A stretch of DNA of 64,000 nucleotides from Candidatus Formimonas warabiya (GCF_002777255.1 NZ_CP017634.1:1004903-1068902), one strand, 5' to 3'. Shown: positions 17,108 through 25,174, counted from the first letter of the stretch. Numbers and translations: made by a program. The notes: generated from the sequence alone by a model not told the origin.

Positions 17108-17713
17108 ATGGATCCAAAGCTTTTTATTGAGAATTGCTTTCCTAAAAAAGTACAAATGGAATTTTTAAGCTGTGTTCGGGATGGCTATAAGTTAGCCGAT
17201 AGCATGTATGAATTATTGCCTGTTAAAGCTAAATATTTCGATGAGTTTAGAGTCAGAGCAATTAATTATACTGTTGAGGCGACTCTTATTTATGCAGTCA
17301 AACAAAACAAAATACCGTTTAATTGGATAGAAGAAAGAAACTCTGCTAACAACTGCTCACATCTTAAACTACATAGGGATGATGTTATTTTGACCGTAAG
17401 TCAAGTTGAAAGAAGGCGTTTAATGCCTAGGGAGGCTGTGTTCCGTACTTATCACAGTCAAGGAAACCAAATGTCCCTTTTTGAAGAGTTGTTAGGAGAG
17501 ATTCCTTATGTTATTTTAACACATGGATATAAATCTAAAGAACCAAAGTTTGCGATGCTTGGGATGCCAGAACCACCATCTGCAATGGGTTGGGCCGGTG
17601 AACCTATTGACATAACAGATTCAATAGTTGTTGGGAGTATCGAAGAAAGAATTCCAGAAAAAGATGCTTTTAAAATGAAGAATGAGGTCCTTGAAAGGTT
17701 GAGTCGAGAATGA
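17108..17713 (+). CDS. Unknown protein coupled to HTH-metalloprotease regulator
   Basis: 201 aa, start ATG with AAGGAGG upstream. Soluble, no membrane segment. Visible features: KYFDEFRVRAINYTVEATLIYAVKQNKIPFNWIEERNS near residues 40-80 and a C-terminal beta-rich part. Its stop overlaps the next start (ATGA), so the two are made together. I do not recognise a family. Paired genes of this kind (partner plus XRE/ImmA-IrrE protein) have been proposed as toxin-antitoxin-like or stress-switch modules; either that or a phage regulatory pair would fit. AT-rich compared with the prophage late genes. Confidence 0.6.
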   Translation: MDPKLFIENCFPKKVQMEFLSCVRDGYKLADSMYELLPVKAKYFDEFRVRAINYTVEATLIYAVKQNKIPFNWIEERNSANNCSHLKLHRDDVILTVSQVERRRLMPREAVFRTYHSQGNQMSLFEELLGEIPYVILTHGYKSKEPKFAMLGMPEPPSAMGWAGEPIDITDSIVVGSIEERIPEKDAFKMKNEVLERLSRE

Positions 17714-18864
17714 GAAACAGTAATATGATATATGATGTTAATCCTTTGCCAGAAAGAATTAAAGAAGCTAGGATGGCTAAGGGTTATACTATGTCTCAGT
17801 TAGCTGAAAAACTGAGTATTTCTCGCCAAGCGATTTCCCAGTACGAGCTAGGTGTTAATACCCCCAAGGATGAAGTTTTTAGTAAAATGGTTGATTTTTT
17901 GGGGTTTCCAGTTAATTATTTTTACAAGCCAATTGAATATCGGTTAAATAATCCAGTTTTTTTTAGAAGCTTTAAAACAGCTGAAAAACGGGTTCGTGAT
18001 ATTTCGAGGGTACGAATTGGATGGATGATTGAAATACTTTTATATTTAAAAAGATATATAGAATTTGAACAAGTTACTGAAGGTTTAATAAGATCAGCAC
18101 CATCAAAAGATGATTATTACGATGACGAAATTGAAGAAATAGCTCTAAAAGTTAGAAAAAGTTTTGGACTAGGTTTAGGACCAATTAGTGATGTTGCCTT
18201 GCTGTTAGAAAATCATGGTTTTATTGTTTCCAAAATGGCATTAAATGAACAAAAAGTAGATGCTTGTTCAGTACTTAATACTTTTGAAGATAGAAGGCCG
18301 CTTATTTTTTTGACTGAGGATAAAACTGCTGTTCATTCTAGGTTTGATGTAGCGCATGAACTAGGACATGTTGTTTTACATTCTTGGGTAGATGAGGAAT
18401 ATTTAGAAGATCCTCAGAATCTGAAAAGAATTGAAAAAGAAGCATTTAGATTTGCATCAGCATTTTTAATGCCAGAGGAAACCTTCTCAAGAGAAATTTA
18501 TTCAACTTCGCTTGAATCTTTTTTACCATTAAAAAAGCGATGGAAAGTATCAATTCAAGCGATGATTCGTAGATGTTATGACCTTGAGCTATTTAATCAG
18601 AATCAATATGAATATTTACAACGACAGATTTCTTCTAGGAGGGCCAGAATAAATGAGCCATTAGATGATGAGATCTGTCATGAGCAACCTAAGACTCTGA
18701 AAAAGGCAATGCAGATGTTAATTGATCATAAGGTTCAGACTCCAGTAGAAATTGTAGAAAATTTACGTCTTCCAGTTGATCAAATTGAAATGCTTTGTGG
18801 ATTAGAAAAAGGGATATTGCGTGATAAAAAGGAACCTTACTTGAGAATTGTTAAGAACAATTAA
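17710..18864 (+). CDS. XRE-type HTH fused to ImmA/IrrE (M78) metalloprotease
   Basis: 384 aa. N-terminal helix-turn-helix at about residues 14-68 (ERIKEARMAKGYTMSQLAEKLSISRQAISQYELG). A middle helical linker is followed by the M78 peptidase domain with zinc motif AHELGHVVLH near residues 215-224 and the downstream glutamate in EKEAFRFASAFLMP. Proteins of this build cleave or bind repressors: ImmA releases ICEBs1 by cutting ImmR, and IrrE/DdrO works similarly. Here the HTH and protease are in one chain. Starts in an ATGA overlap with the upstream gene. Likely autoregulates through the palindrome at 17008-17088 (inference). Confidence 0.85.
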   Translation: MRNSNMIYDVNPLPERIKEARMAKGYTMSQLAEKLSISRQAISQYELGVNTPKDEVFSKMVDFLGFPVNYFYKPIEYRLNNPVFFRSFKTAEKRVRDISRVRIGWMIEILLYLKRYIEFEQVTEGLIRSAPSKDDYYDDEIEEIALKVRKSFGLGLGPISDVALLLENHGFIVSKMALNEQKVDACSVLNTFEDRRPLIFLTEDKTAVHSRFDVAHELGHVVLHSWVDEEYLEDPQNLKRIEKEAFRFASAFLMPEETFSREIYSTSLESFLPLKKRWKVSIQAMIRRCYDLELFNQNQYEYLQRQISSRRARINEPLDDEICHEQPKTLKKAMQMLIDHKVQTPVEIVENLRLPVDQIEMLCGLEKGILRDKKEPYLRIVKNN

Positions 18865-18909
18865 TATCTTTAAACTTTACTTACTGTAGTGGCTTTATGG
18901 GGGTGAAGA

Positions 18910-19563
18910 ATGCAATATTTTGAAATAAAAGCAGACCTTCAGTTTATGAAGGATTTTTTAAAAAATGTATATGATTTGTGGCAAATTGAATCAGAGGTTG
19001 CAAAGAAGATCGGACGAGGCCACTGGGTGTTGCATAATGAATATAAAAAAATTGTACGAAATCAGGCGGCTAGCGTTGGAGGTTACCAACATATTCGATC
19101 ATTAGTTGCAACTGGTTCTCTAAGAGCCATAAAAATTGCAGATGCTTTCGGAATACCTATTCATGCAAATTCGTTCCCGGCACCGGCAGTTGGTGGACCA
19201 GTTATACCTCTTAATCTTTTTTCCGCAATTCTAAATGACACTTCCTATAATGGGATTGACAAACAGGTGATTATTGATGCAATTAATCAAACAATTGAGG
19301 CTTGCGAAATAAGGGTAAAACAAGAACTCTGGAATCTAATAAACCCTTTATATTGGGTTAAAACAATTTTTATATTTATTATACGAATACCGTTTTTGCT
19401 TATCAAATTTTCGGGTTTCAACGTAGATAAAATTGAAGAACACATCTTTTCAAAATTATTTAAGGTAATAGAGTTGGGAGTGTTAATAATTATACTCCTA
19501 AAATATGGTTTTAATCTTGATGAAATTGTAAAACAGGTTATGCTCCCAATTTTTACAAAGTGA
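18910..19563 (+). CDS. Unknown protein with two C-terminal TM segments
   Basis: 217 aa, GGGGGTG upstream of ATG. The N-terminal about 130 residues are soluble and helical; two hydrophobic stretches follow (about 145-168, VKTIFIFIIRIPFLLIKF, and about 188-200, VIELGVLIIILLKYGF). No known family recognised. Sits after the HTH-protease pair in the AT-rich cargo. A hairpin follows the stop at 19600-19624. Confidence 0.55.
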   Translation: MQYFEIKADLQFMKDFLKNVYDLWQIESEVAKKIGRGHWVLHNEYKKIVRNQAASVGGYQHIRSLVATGSLRAIKIADAFGIPIHANSFPAPAVGGPVIPLNLFSAILNDTSYNGIDKQVIIDAINQTIEACEIRVKQELWNLINPLYWVKTIFIFIIRIPFLLIKFSGFNVDKIEEHIFSKLFKVIELGVLIIILLKYGFNLDEIVKQVMLPIFTK

Positions 19564-19599
19564 GATTCTTAGCAAGTCAAAGCGCGTTCGATATGATAA

Positions 19600-19632
19600 C
19601 AGTACCACCATCAAGGAGGTACTGCTTATTTT
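19600..19632 (+). terminator. Hairpin after the membrane protein gene
   Basis: CAGTACCACC / GGAGGTACTG, ten positions with one mismatch, 5-nt loop, followed by CTTATTTTA. Probable terminator with a weak T tract. Confidence 0.5.
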
Positions 19633-19780
19633 ATCTGCCGATCCTAACCAAGCCCGCCATCTTGATTATTTTTTGAAATAAGACTGTCCGAAAGGCACTT
19701 ATATTATAAGTGGGCAGAGGACAAATTTTCACTTGAAAAATCATCAAAAAATACATGAATACTTGATAAACCATTCCCTT

Positions 19781-19934
19781 CAAATTCCCAAGCGCTTGGG
19801 AATTTGCCCTCATGGAATCGTGACCAGCTCGGCTGGCCGGACAAGAACTATGATCAAAAACCTCAAGAAGTACTGTCCGGAATTTTCCGGGTCTCTTTGT
19901 TTTATTGGAGGAATTTGGAGATTTATGTGGAAAT
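19781..19934. repeat. Diverged direct repeat, copy A
   Basis: Starts with a perfect 26-bp palindrome (19781-19806; half site CAAATTCCCAAGC) and continues for about 150 bp with clear similarity to copy B at 21888, including CTCGGCTGG in the middle and ATGTGGAAATA at the end. This fills the 412-bp gap before the ATPase gene; no gene is supported here, although one frame of copy A is open. Confidence 0.7.
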
Positions 19935-19975
19935 ACATTTTACAAAATTTGTGCTGTTAAATGGAGGAGAAAATT

Positions 19976-21481
19976 GTGAAGAAACTTGTTGATATTCAAT
20001 CTTTTGGATCTATAGATGCCGATAATGATGAGTATCTTTTACAATCTTTCGAGGATCATGAAGCCTATATAAAGGTATTAAAACGTGAAAAATTCTTAGT
20101 AACGGGAAGAAAGGGTTCAGGAAAAACTGCAATTTATAAGAAAATTATTACGACTAAAGAAAGAGATTTTTTTACATTCGGGCATGCATTTTCAGACTAT
20201 CCTTGGCATTTCCATGAAAAACAAGCAAAGGAGGGGGTTCCTGACTTTGATAAATTCACTCATAGTTGGAAATATTTGATATTGCTCACAACGGCAAAAA
20301 TTATTTTAAATCAGGACCAATCACTCCCATTTGATGATGCGTCATTTGAATATTTATCAAAAATTGAAGGCTTTGTAGTTGACTCATACGGAACAAGAGA
20401 TCCTGATGTAACGCAAATATTTTCTCCATCAAAAAAACTAAAATTAAAACCAACCTTTGATATTGATGTTGGAATTCTACATGCAGGCATATCCCCTGAA
20501 AGTGTTCCTATAGCTGAGTTACCACTTATAGTATCGGAAGTTAATAAAAATCTTGCCCATTATATTATTTATAGTTTAAATCCGAATAATGGATATTACA
20601 TTTGTTTTGACCAGTTAGATTTAGGGTTTGATCCAAATAGTCCGCAATATTATAATCGATTAATAGGACTTATTCTTGCTGCTCGGGACCTTAATATACT
20701 AGCAAAAGAAATGAAAAGAAAATTTTTTGTAGTAATATTTTTACGAGATGATATTTATGATCAGTTACATTTTGAGGATAAGAATAAAATTACCGAAAAT
20801 TTTTATACTCTAATTGAATGGGATACTCAGCGGACTAGTCGTACATTAAAAGGTCTTATGGAGAAAAGATTCAAGGCAACAATTGGTGAATTTAAGGATG
20901 AGGTTACTTGGGAACGGGTGTTTGATGAAGCCCAGGAAATGCCTGGTCACCAGACAAAGTATAAATATATTACTGAACGAACTTATTTAAGACCTCGCGA
21001 TATTATTAAATTTACGAATTCGGTTCTCCAATCGTATAAAAATAGTGTAGGTTTAGAAGGTGGCGATCAATCAAATTTATTTTTAAACCAAGATTTGCAT
21101 AATGCTCGTGAAGAATATGGAAGATATTTTCAAAGAGAGATAGATGACGAGATACATAAGCATATTCCTGCATATAATAAGTATTTTGAAATTTTAAAAG
21201 GGATAGGCGTCTACAGGTTTAGGAAAGATCAGTTTATAATGGAATATCAGAACAGAACAGCCATTCTCCCTGAAGGAATAACTCCTTTGCAAGTCTTAAA
21301 AGAACTTTATGAGTTTTCAATTTTAGGTTACTATAAAAGAGGTGGAAAAGGGTTTGGAGGTTCTGAGTATGTGTTTAAATATAAGGAACCTTCCCAAGAG
21401 TTTGATGAAACCTCCGATTTATTTCAGGTGCACTTAGGTTTGATTGATTTTCTTGGCCTAAAAAGGTATGAAAAAAAATAA
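19976..21481 (+). CDS. P-loop ATPase, Sll1717-type
   Basis: 501 aa from GTG 19976, which follows GGAGGAG by 6 nt; the ATG at 19961 precedes that site and has none of its own. N-terminus reads FGSIDADNDEYLLQSFEDHEAYIKVLKREKF, then Walker A in VTGRKGSGKTAIYKK (about residues 42-56) and a Walker B-like strand GYYICFDQLDLGFD near 207-220. The C-terminal part includes TYLRPRDIIKFTNSVLQ and a winged-helix-like end. This fits the P-loop ATPase Sll1717 family. Such stand-alone ATPases occur in mobile islands and some are linked to phage defence; that role is inference. Flanked by two copies of a diverged repeat. Confidence 0.75.
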   Translation: MKKLVDIQSFGSIDADNDEYLLQSFEDHEAYIKVLKREKFLVTGRKGSGKTAIYKKIITTKERDFFTFGHAFSDYPWHFHEKQAKEGVPDFDKFTHSWKYLILLTTAKIILNQDQSLPFDDASFEYLSKIEGFVVDSYGTRDPDVTQIFSPSKKLKLKPTFDIDVGILHAGISPESVPIAELPLIVSEVNKNLAHYIIYSLNPNNGYYICFDQLDLGFDPNSPQYYNRLIGLILAARDLNILAKEMKRKFFVVIFLRDDIYDQLHFEDKNKITENFYTLIEWDTQRTSRTLKGLMEKRFKATIGEFKDEVTWERVFDEAQEMPGHQTKYKYITERTYLRPRDIIKFTNSVLQSYKNSVGLEGGDQSNLFLNQDLHNAREEYGRYFQREIDDEIHKHIPAYNKYFEILKGIGVYRFRKDQFIMEYQNRTAILPEGITPLQVLKELYEFSILGYYKRGGKGFGGSEYVFKYKEPSQEFDETSDLFQVHLGLIDFLGLKRYEKK

Positions 21482-21499
21482 TTATTTCCCGACTCTGAT

Positions 21500-21526
21500 A
21501 AAGGATCCTAAAAGGCAGGATCCTTT
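21500..21526. terminator. Bidirectional terminator between ATPase and SOS gene
   Basis: Nine-bp stem AAAGGATCC / GGATCCTTT with a 9-nt loop, lying between two convergent genes. The A/T-rich stem ends give a short U run in both directions. Confidence 0.6.
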
Positions 21527-21756
21527 CATTGTATTGTCCACCATTCTTCTCCCAGGTTGTATAGCTCAACCTCCTGGCCGTTAATCCCGCACCGCCAACG
21601 GAATGCTCCATCATAAAGCCGGATACTCTTGACCGGATTGACAATCTCGATAATCTCATCCTCGTAGATCAGTTGAAAAGGCATGTTGTCTCCCCTAGGG
21701 GTGATCTTTGCTTCGATTTGCAGGGGCACCTTTTCAAGTGTTTTAGTTTTGCCCAT
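21526..21756 (-). CDS. Small SOS-regulated protein, unknown
   Basis: 76 aa on the minus strand. ATG at 21756 follows AAGGAGG by 8 nt; the longer frame starting at 21780 lies upstream of that site. Sequence is beta-rich: ITPRGDNMPFQLIYEDEIIEI, then DGAFRWRCGINGQEVELYNLGEEWWTIQ. The FRWR...EEWW pattern resembles small domains (DUF6504-like) found with Y-family polymerase genes, but this match is weak. A promoter and LexA-type box directly upstream show DNA-damage control. Convergent with the ATPase gene. Confidence 0.7.
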   Translation of the reverse strand: MGKTKTLEKVPLQIEAKITPRGDNMPFQLIYEDEIIEIVNPVKSIRLYDGAFRWRCGINGQEVELYNLGEEWWTIQ

Positions 21757-21773
21757 CGGTTTAACCTCCTTGA

Positions 21774-21823
21774 CGAACATACGTTCTTTTGATATTATAG
21801 ACCCGCAAAGACATACCTGTAAA
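21774..21823 (-). promoter_or_regulatory. Promoter with LexA/SOS box
   Basis: Minus-strand promoter TTTACA (21818-21823), 18-nt spacer, TATAAT (21794-21799), followed by the box CGAACATACGTTCT at 21774-21787. This matches the Gram-positive SOS consensus CGAACRNRYGTTYC at all but the last base. Placed at the expected start of transcription, so LexA would block initiation. Confidence 0.85.
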
Positions 21824-21887
21824 GTAAAATTTGTTATGGAGATAGATAAGAGCAGTGATAATCAATAAATCTACTTTAAGAATAACT

Positions 21888-22039
21888 CAAATTACCAAGC
21901 GCTTGGGAATTTGGCCTAATGGTCACATGATCATCTCGGCTGGGTAGTGCGAACCCCATCAAAAAAATTTTCAGAAATACTTCCCAAATTTTACAGACTT
22001 TATTGTATTGCTGGAGGGATTTGGTGATTAATGTGGAAA
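21888..22039. repeat. Diverged direct repeat, copy B
   Basis: Counterpart of copy A (19781): the 26-bp palindrome with one change, CTCGGCTGG, and ATGTGGAAATA at the end, in the same order and spacing. Frames in this copy are broken by stops. It lies in the 440-bp gap between the SOS gene and the DUF4238 gene; the rest of that gap shows nothing recognisable. Confidence 0.7.
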
Positions 22040-22195
22040 TATGCTGTTAATCATTGACTGTATTATGGGAGTTTAGCAAAAACACTTTATTCAATATGTA
22101 AATTACACTATTTTACGCTATAAAAAGCACTTGGGTTCCCAATGCAAGAGTTAGGCCAAGGCACTGCTTATCAAATTGGTTAGGAGGAAGGTAAG

Positions 22196-23077
22196 ATAGA
22201 AAACGATTGCACGAAAAACCAACACTACGTACCTCAAGGTTATTTAAAGAACTTTACTTTTGACCAACAAATGACCCAAATACACTGTTTAAATAAATTA
22301 AATGATAAAAAGTTTATAACCAATATTAGAAATGTAGCCTCGGAAAATTATTTTTATGAATTACCTCCAGATGATGCGAAGAAATTCGAAACGGAGATGG
22401 GATATAGTGATTTTAATTCTGATGAAAAATGGTTTAGAAACTTTGAAAGTGTAGCACTTCCTTTGTTGGATACTTTAATCTCTATATGTAACAATGATCA
22501 TCAAGATAATTTAATAAACTTTTTATATAAAGAAGAAACCAGAATGTGGATAGGTGTATTCATATTACTTCAGTTCTATAGAACTAAGAAGTTTCGGCAG
22601 GATCTTTATAAAGAAGGGTTATCTTTAGGAGAGCAAACAGTTAAAGAAAGAAGCGATTACTCCAAAGAGCAGTTAGTCGCTGACGCCCAGAAGTATAGTA
22701 TTTTTCAACAGATAATTAATTATTTAGATATATATAAGCTAAATGATGAAGTAAACCTTATTGGAAACTATCTTTGGCAAATTGGTAGAAATGACATAGA
22801 GATTCCTTTGGTTACCTCAGATAGTCCTATAATTGAGTTAATAACAAATTTTGCGAATGGTATTTCTGTAAAAACATGGGTATTCCCTTTAAATGATAAA
22901 TATTGCTTATGCATATATTTTGATTTTTTTACTGGTAAACTTAGGTATTTAACACATCAACCAATCATAGATCTAAATAAGGTCGGTATATTATTATATA
23001 ATTCCTTGCAATTGAAACAGGCTCATACATTTGTGTTTTCAAAGTTACCGATAATATCCGGCTTTTTTAATAACTGA
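22196..23077 (+). CDS. DUF4238 protein with non-standard (ATA) start
   Basis: 293 aa if read from the ATA at 22196, which lies 8 nt after AGGAGG. The family signature NQHYVPQGYLKNF is fully in frame upstream of the first ATG (22271), so a start at that ATG would delete it; there is no ATG, GTG, TTG or CTG between the stop at 22181 and 22271. Either AUA is used as start or an original ATG has mutated and expression is reduced. The remainder is intact for more than 260 codons (ILLQFYRTKKFRQDL, IPLVTSDSPIIEL). DUF4238 proteins have no firmly known function and are often in mobile DNA. Confidence 0.7.
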   Translation: MENDCTKNQHYVPQGYLKNFTFDQQMTQIHCLNKLNDKKFITNIRNVASENYFYELPPDDAKKFETEMGYSDFNSDEKWFRNFESVALPLLDTLISICNNDHQDNLINFLYKEETRMWIGVFILLQFYRTKKFRQDLYKEGLSLGEQTVKERSDYSKEQLVADAQKYSIFQQIINYLDIYKLNDEVNLIGNYLWQIGRNDIEIPLVTSDSPIIELITNFANGISVKTWVFPLNDKYCLCIYFDFFTGKLRYLTHQPIIDLNKVGILLYNSLQLKQAHTFVFSKLPIISGFFNN

Positions 23078-23281
23078 CAAGAAATATTTGCTCGGGTAAT
23101 TTTTTAAAGAAAGAGAAGGACTTGGTCTAATAACATATTCCCAAAATTTGAGAGAATATGAATGAATATAGTAACCAAACTTTGGAAATCCAAGAGATTT
23201 TATATGAAATTGGTGCAAAAGCTGCGCCGCCCTGGGGTGGATTAAGCCAGTGTAAATTCTAAGGTTAGTGAGGATAATTAT

Positions 23282-23941
23282 TTGAAGATACACAAATATA
23301 ACATCATCTTAATGGTGATAATATGTGTTTTTTCGATAATAATTGCTTTCATTTTCAATAAATATAATGTTGGGTTTTGGGTAAATATCTTTATTGGTAT
23401 TTTTTCGAGTGGTGTACTTGCATTAATTTTATCAATAATTGGCTATCAAATAGAAAGAATGAAAACACTTGAAGAATTTTATACTTATGTTTTAAAAGCT
23501 ATAGCAAATTTTAACCGCTTTGAAAATAATGGTGATCCCCAGTATACTATGGATATAGTCCTTAAAATAAATGATTTCGATTATACAGCCTTGGATATGT
23601 CATATGGTAACATTGATTTCATGTTTGCGAATAATACACATCGAAAATACATCTACGATAGAATTTATAAAAGGGTATGTAATCTAAAACATATAATTAA
23701 TGATAAATCGTTTCATTTTAAAGAATATAAGAAAGCAATAAATGGAAATTTGCCTGTAATGGAGCTTTTTATAAAGAAAATTGATGAAGAAATCATGGCC
23801 AGAAAAAGAGAAGATATCACTAACGAAGATGGTTCAGTATGTATAGTATCAAGTAGCTATAATAAATTTAATAATGAAATTATGGACGAGTTAAACGGAA
23901 AGTATTATAAGATTATGTATGGTCGAAAAACTAATATCTAA
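23282..23941 (+). CDS. Two-TM membrane protein, unknown
   Basis: 219 aa; TTG start behind GTGAGGAT. Two N-terminal hydrophobic segments (about residues 8-25, IILMVIICVFSIIIAFIF, and 31-53, FWVNIFIGIFSSGVLALILSIIG) are followed by an about 160-residue helical cytoplasmic domain starting with QIERMKTLEEFYTYVLKAI. No family recognised. Strongly AT-rich. The architecture of a TM hairpin plus cytoplasmic sensor-like domain recurs among phage-defence effectors, but nothing specific supports that here. Confidence 0.6.
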   Translation: MKIHKYNIILMVIICVFSIIIAFIFNKYNVGFWVNIFIGIFSSGVLALILSIIGYQIERMKTLEEFYTYVLKAIANFNRFENNGDPQYTMDIVLKINDFDYTALDMSYGNIDFMFANNTHRKYIYDRIYKRVCNLKHIINDKSFHFKEYKKAINGNLPVMELFIKKIDEEIMARKREDITNEDGSVCIVSSSYNKFNNEIMDELNGKYYKIMYGRKTNI

Positions 23942-24495
23942 AATACGGAGCTTTGGGGATTTAGGGCGGCGCCCATGGCGACGGCTGAATATGAATGATT
24001 GTATTTATTTTAACAGCGTATTTCCAAATCAAAAGGTGGATATAATCATCCTTTTCCCAGGTTAAAAAGGTATACCTCCTGGCACTTGAGTCCACATATC
24101 AAAAAATCCTCTTTGGTGGATCCAAAACTGTTTACTCAAAAATAAAACCATTGATATACTAGCATTTAGCGGCTGCAATCAAGGGATTAAATGGCACAGT
24201 AGCTAGATTCAGGTTCTAGCGGGCGTGATTTAGGAATTAGGAAAGAAATCTCGTGCCGGCGATGAGGTAGTAAGTGCCCAACAGCAGAGAAATAGGAAGC
24301 TACTTTATATTTCTTCCTATTATAAGGCGTTAGTTTACAAAAAAGTTCAACCATTTTTTCAACCATCATTCCAGAATTGATTAAGAATTTTTGAGTCTCT
24401 TTAGGAAGAAGAATCCCAGGAAATCCTTGGTACACAAGGAATGTAGAGCACATTTAATAGTTTTTAATTTTGTTTAAATACCCACTTTTTGGCCT
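23942..24495. other. Gene-poor prophage right end
   Basis: About 550 bp between the last cargo gene and the tRNA fragment. An 88-codon frame on the minus strand (24187-24453) has no ribosome binding site and no recognisable family. No integrase or excisionase is seen. Likely decayed element-end DNA. Confidence 0.5.
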
Positions 24496-24499
24496 TTGA

Positions 24500-24549
24500 C
24501 GACCTTGGGGTGGTAGAGGCCGCTGGTTCAAGTCCAGTCGCTCCGACCA
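24500..24549 (+). pseudogene. tRNA-Pro(GGG) 3'-half fragment, attachment-site scar
   Basis: Reads as a tRNA from the anticodon stem onward: stem CGACC / GGTAG (one mismatch), loop TTGGGGT with anticodon GGG, variable loop AGGCC, T arm GCTGG-TTCAAGT-CCAGT, acceptor strand CGCTCCG, A, CCA. There is no D arm or 5' acceptor strand upstream. This is what integration into the 3' half of a tRNA-Pro gene leaves at the right end of an element. Confidence 0.8.
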
Positions 24550-24559
24550 GGAAATTCTT

Positions 24560-24592
24560 AGAGCCGCAATGTTTTGCGGCTCTTTTATTTTT
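24560..24592 (+). terminator. Terminator after the tRNA-Pro fragment
   Basis: Ten-bp stem AGAGCCGCAA / TTGCGGCTCT with TGTT loop followed by TTTATTTTT. It looks like the native tRNA terminator carried along with the 3' fragment. Confidence 0.8.
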
Positions 24593-24874
24593 GGCTTTTT
24601 ATCAACTTCTGATAAAAGTTCTAATATTATTCTACCAGAAGGCAAAAAAATAAATACCATCGATCGGTATTATTTAAAACAAATTTGCCATTTTTCCGCT
24701 GCATCTCTTTGCATGCCGACTGAACGTGTCAATAACACCAATAAGCTTTAGGGGTTAGGCTGGTGAGCCCTAGAGGAATATATTTGATCAGAGTAAAATT
24801 TTTAATTTTCACTTGTAAAAGTTCTTCTGCGGGATAGAATAACATCAGGATACTTGCAGGAGGTGGTCGGCAAA

Positions 24875-25048
24875 GTGAAAGACGAATATCTTAGGAGAAA
24901 TGTTGGCTACATAGACCAGATTGTCCGTTTGGTAATGGGTGCTGCATTGATTGTTATCCCTGTCCTTTACAAATGGCCATCATGGACAGTAGCGATTCTT
25001 GCAGCAGTAGGCGGGTCAACAATTCTTGAAGGAATTATTGCTTATTGA
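24875..25048 (+). CDS. DUF2892 inner-membrane protein
   Basis: 57 aa. GTG 24875 follows GGAGGTGG by 8 nt; the upstream in-frame TTG overlaps that site. RRNVGYIDQIVRLVMGAALIV matches the conserved start of DUF2892 (YgaP-TM-like) proteins; two short transmembrane helices (about 19-33 and 38-55). Function unknown in the family, often with rhodanese genes. Lies between the two tRNA-Pro fragments, so it may belong to an older inserted element. The 300 bp upstream contain no other supported feature. Confidence 0.75.
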   Translation: MKDEYLRRNVGYIDQIVRLVMGAALIVIPVLYKWPSWTVAILAAVGGSTILEGIIAY

Positions 25049-25099
25049 CTAGTACTAGACCTTTTAGGGTGGTCTACCCGAAAAAAATTGATTTAGAAC

Positions 25100-25123
25100 G
25101 TTCAAGTCCAGTCATTCCGACCA
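25100..25123 (+). pseudogene. Second tRNA-Pro 3'-end fragment
   Basis: Repeats the T loop and acceptor end of the fragment at 24526-24550, 23 of 25 positions alike: GTTCAAGTCCAGTC followed by ATTCCGACCA. The 5' side of the T stem is lost. The acceptor strand CATTCCG differs from the first copy (CGCTCCG), so the two come from different integration events or different donor elements. Confidence 0.7.
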
Positions 25124-25129
25124 GTGGAT

Positions 25130-25165
25130 AAAACAGCTAATATTAGACTAGCTGTTTTTTATTTT
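25130..25165 (+). terminator. Terminator after the second tRNA fragment
   Basis: Ten-bp stem AAAACAGCTA / TAGCTGTTTT with a 9-nt loop and TT-ATTTTC tail, 6 nt after the CCA end. Confidence 0.75.
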
Positions 25166-25174
25166 CGATTCGTC

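Noticed and set aside
19733..19992. Short + strand frames inside repeat copy A
   Set aside because: Copy B of the same repeat has stops and shifts in the matching frame; coding is not supported.
23158..23262. 34-codon frame MNEYSNQTLEIQ... between the DUF4238 gene and the two-TM gene
   Set aside because: Only a weak ribosome binding site and no known family; could be a fragment, too short to support.
24187..24453. 88-codon minus-strand frame near the prophage right end
   Set aside because: No ribosome binding site and no recognisable family; treated as decayed DNA.
24454..24660. Minus-strand frame with SERLDLNQRPLPPQ
   Set aside because: This peptide is the familiar reverse translation of a tRNA 3' end; the DNA is the tRNA-Pro fragment.
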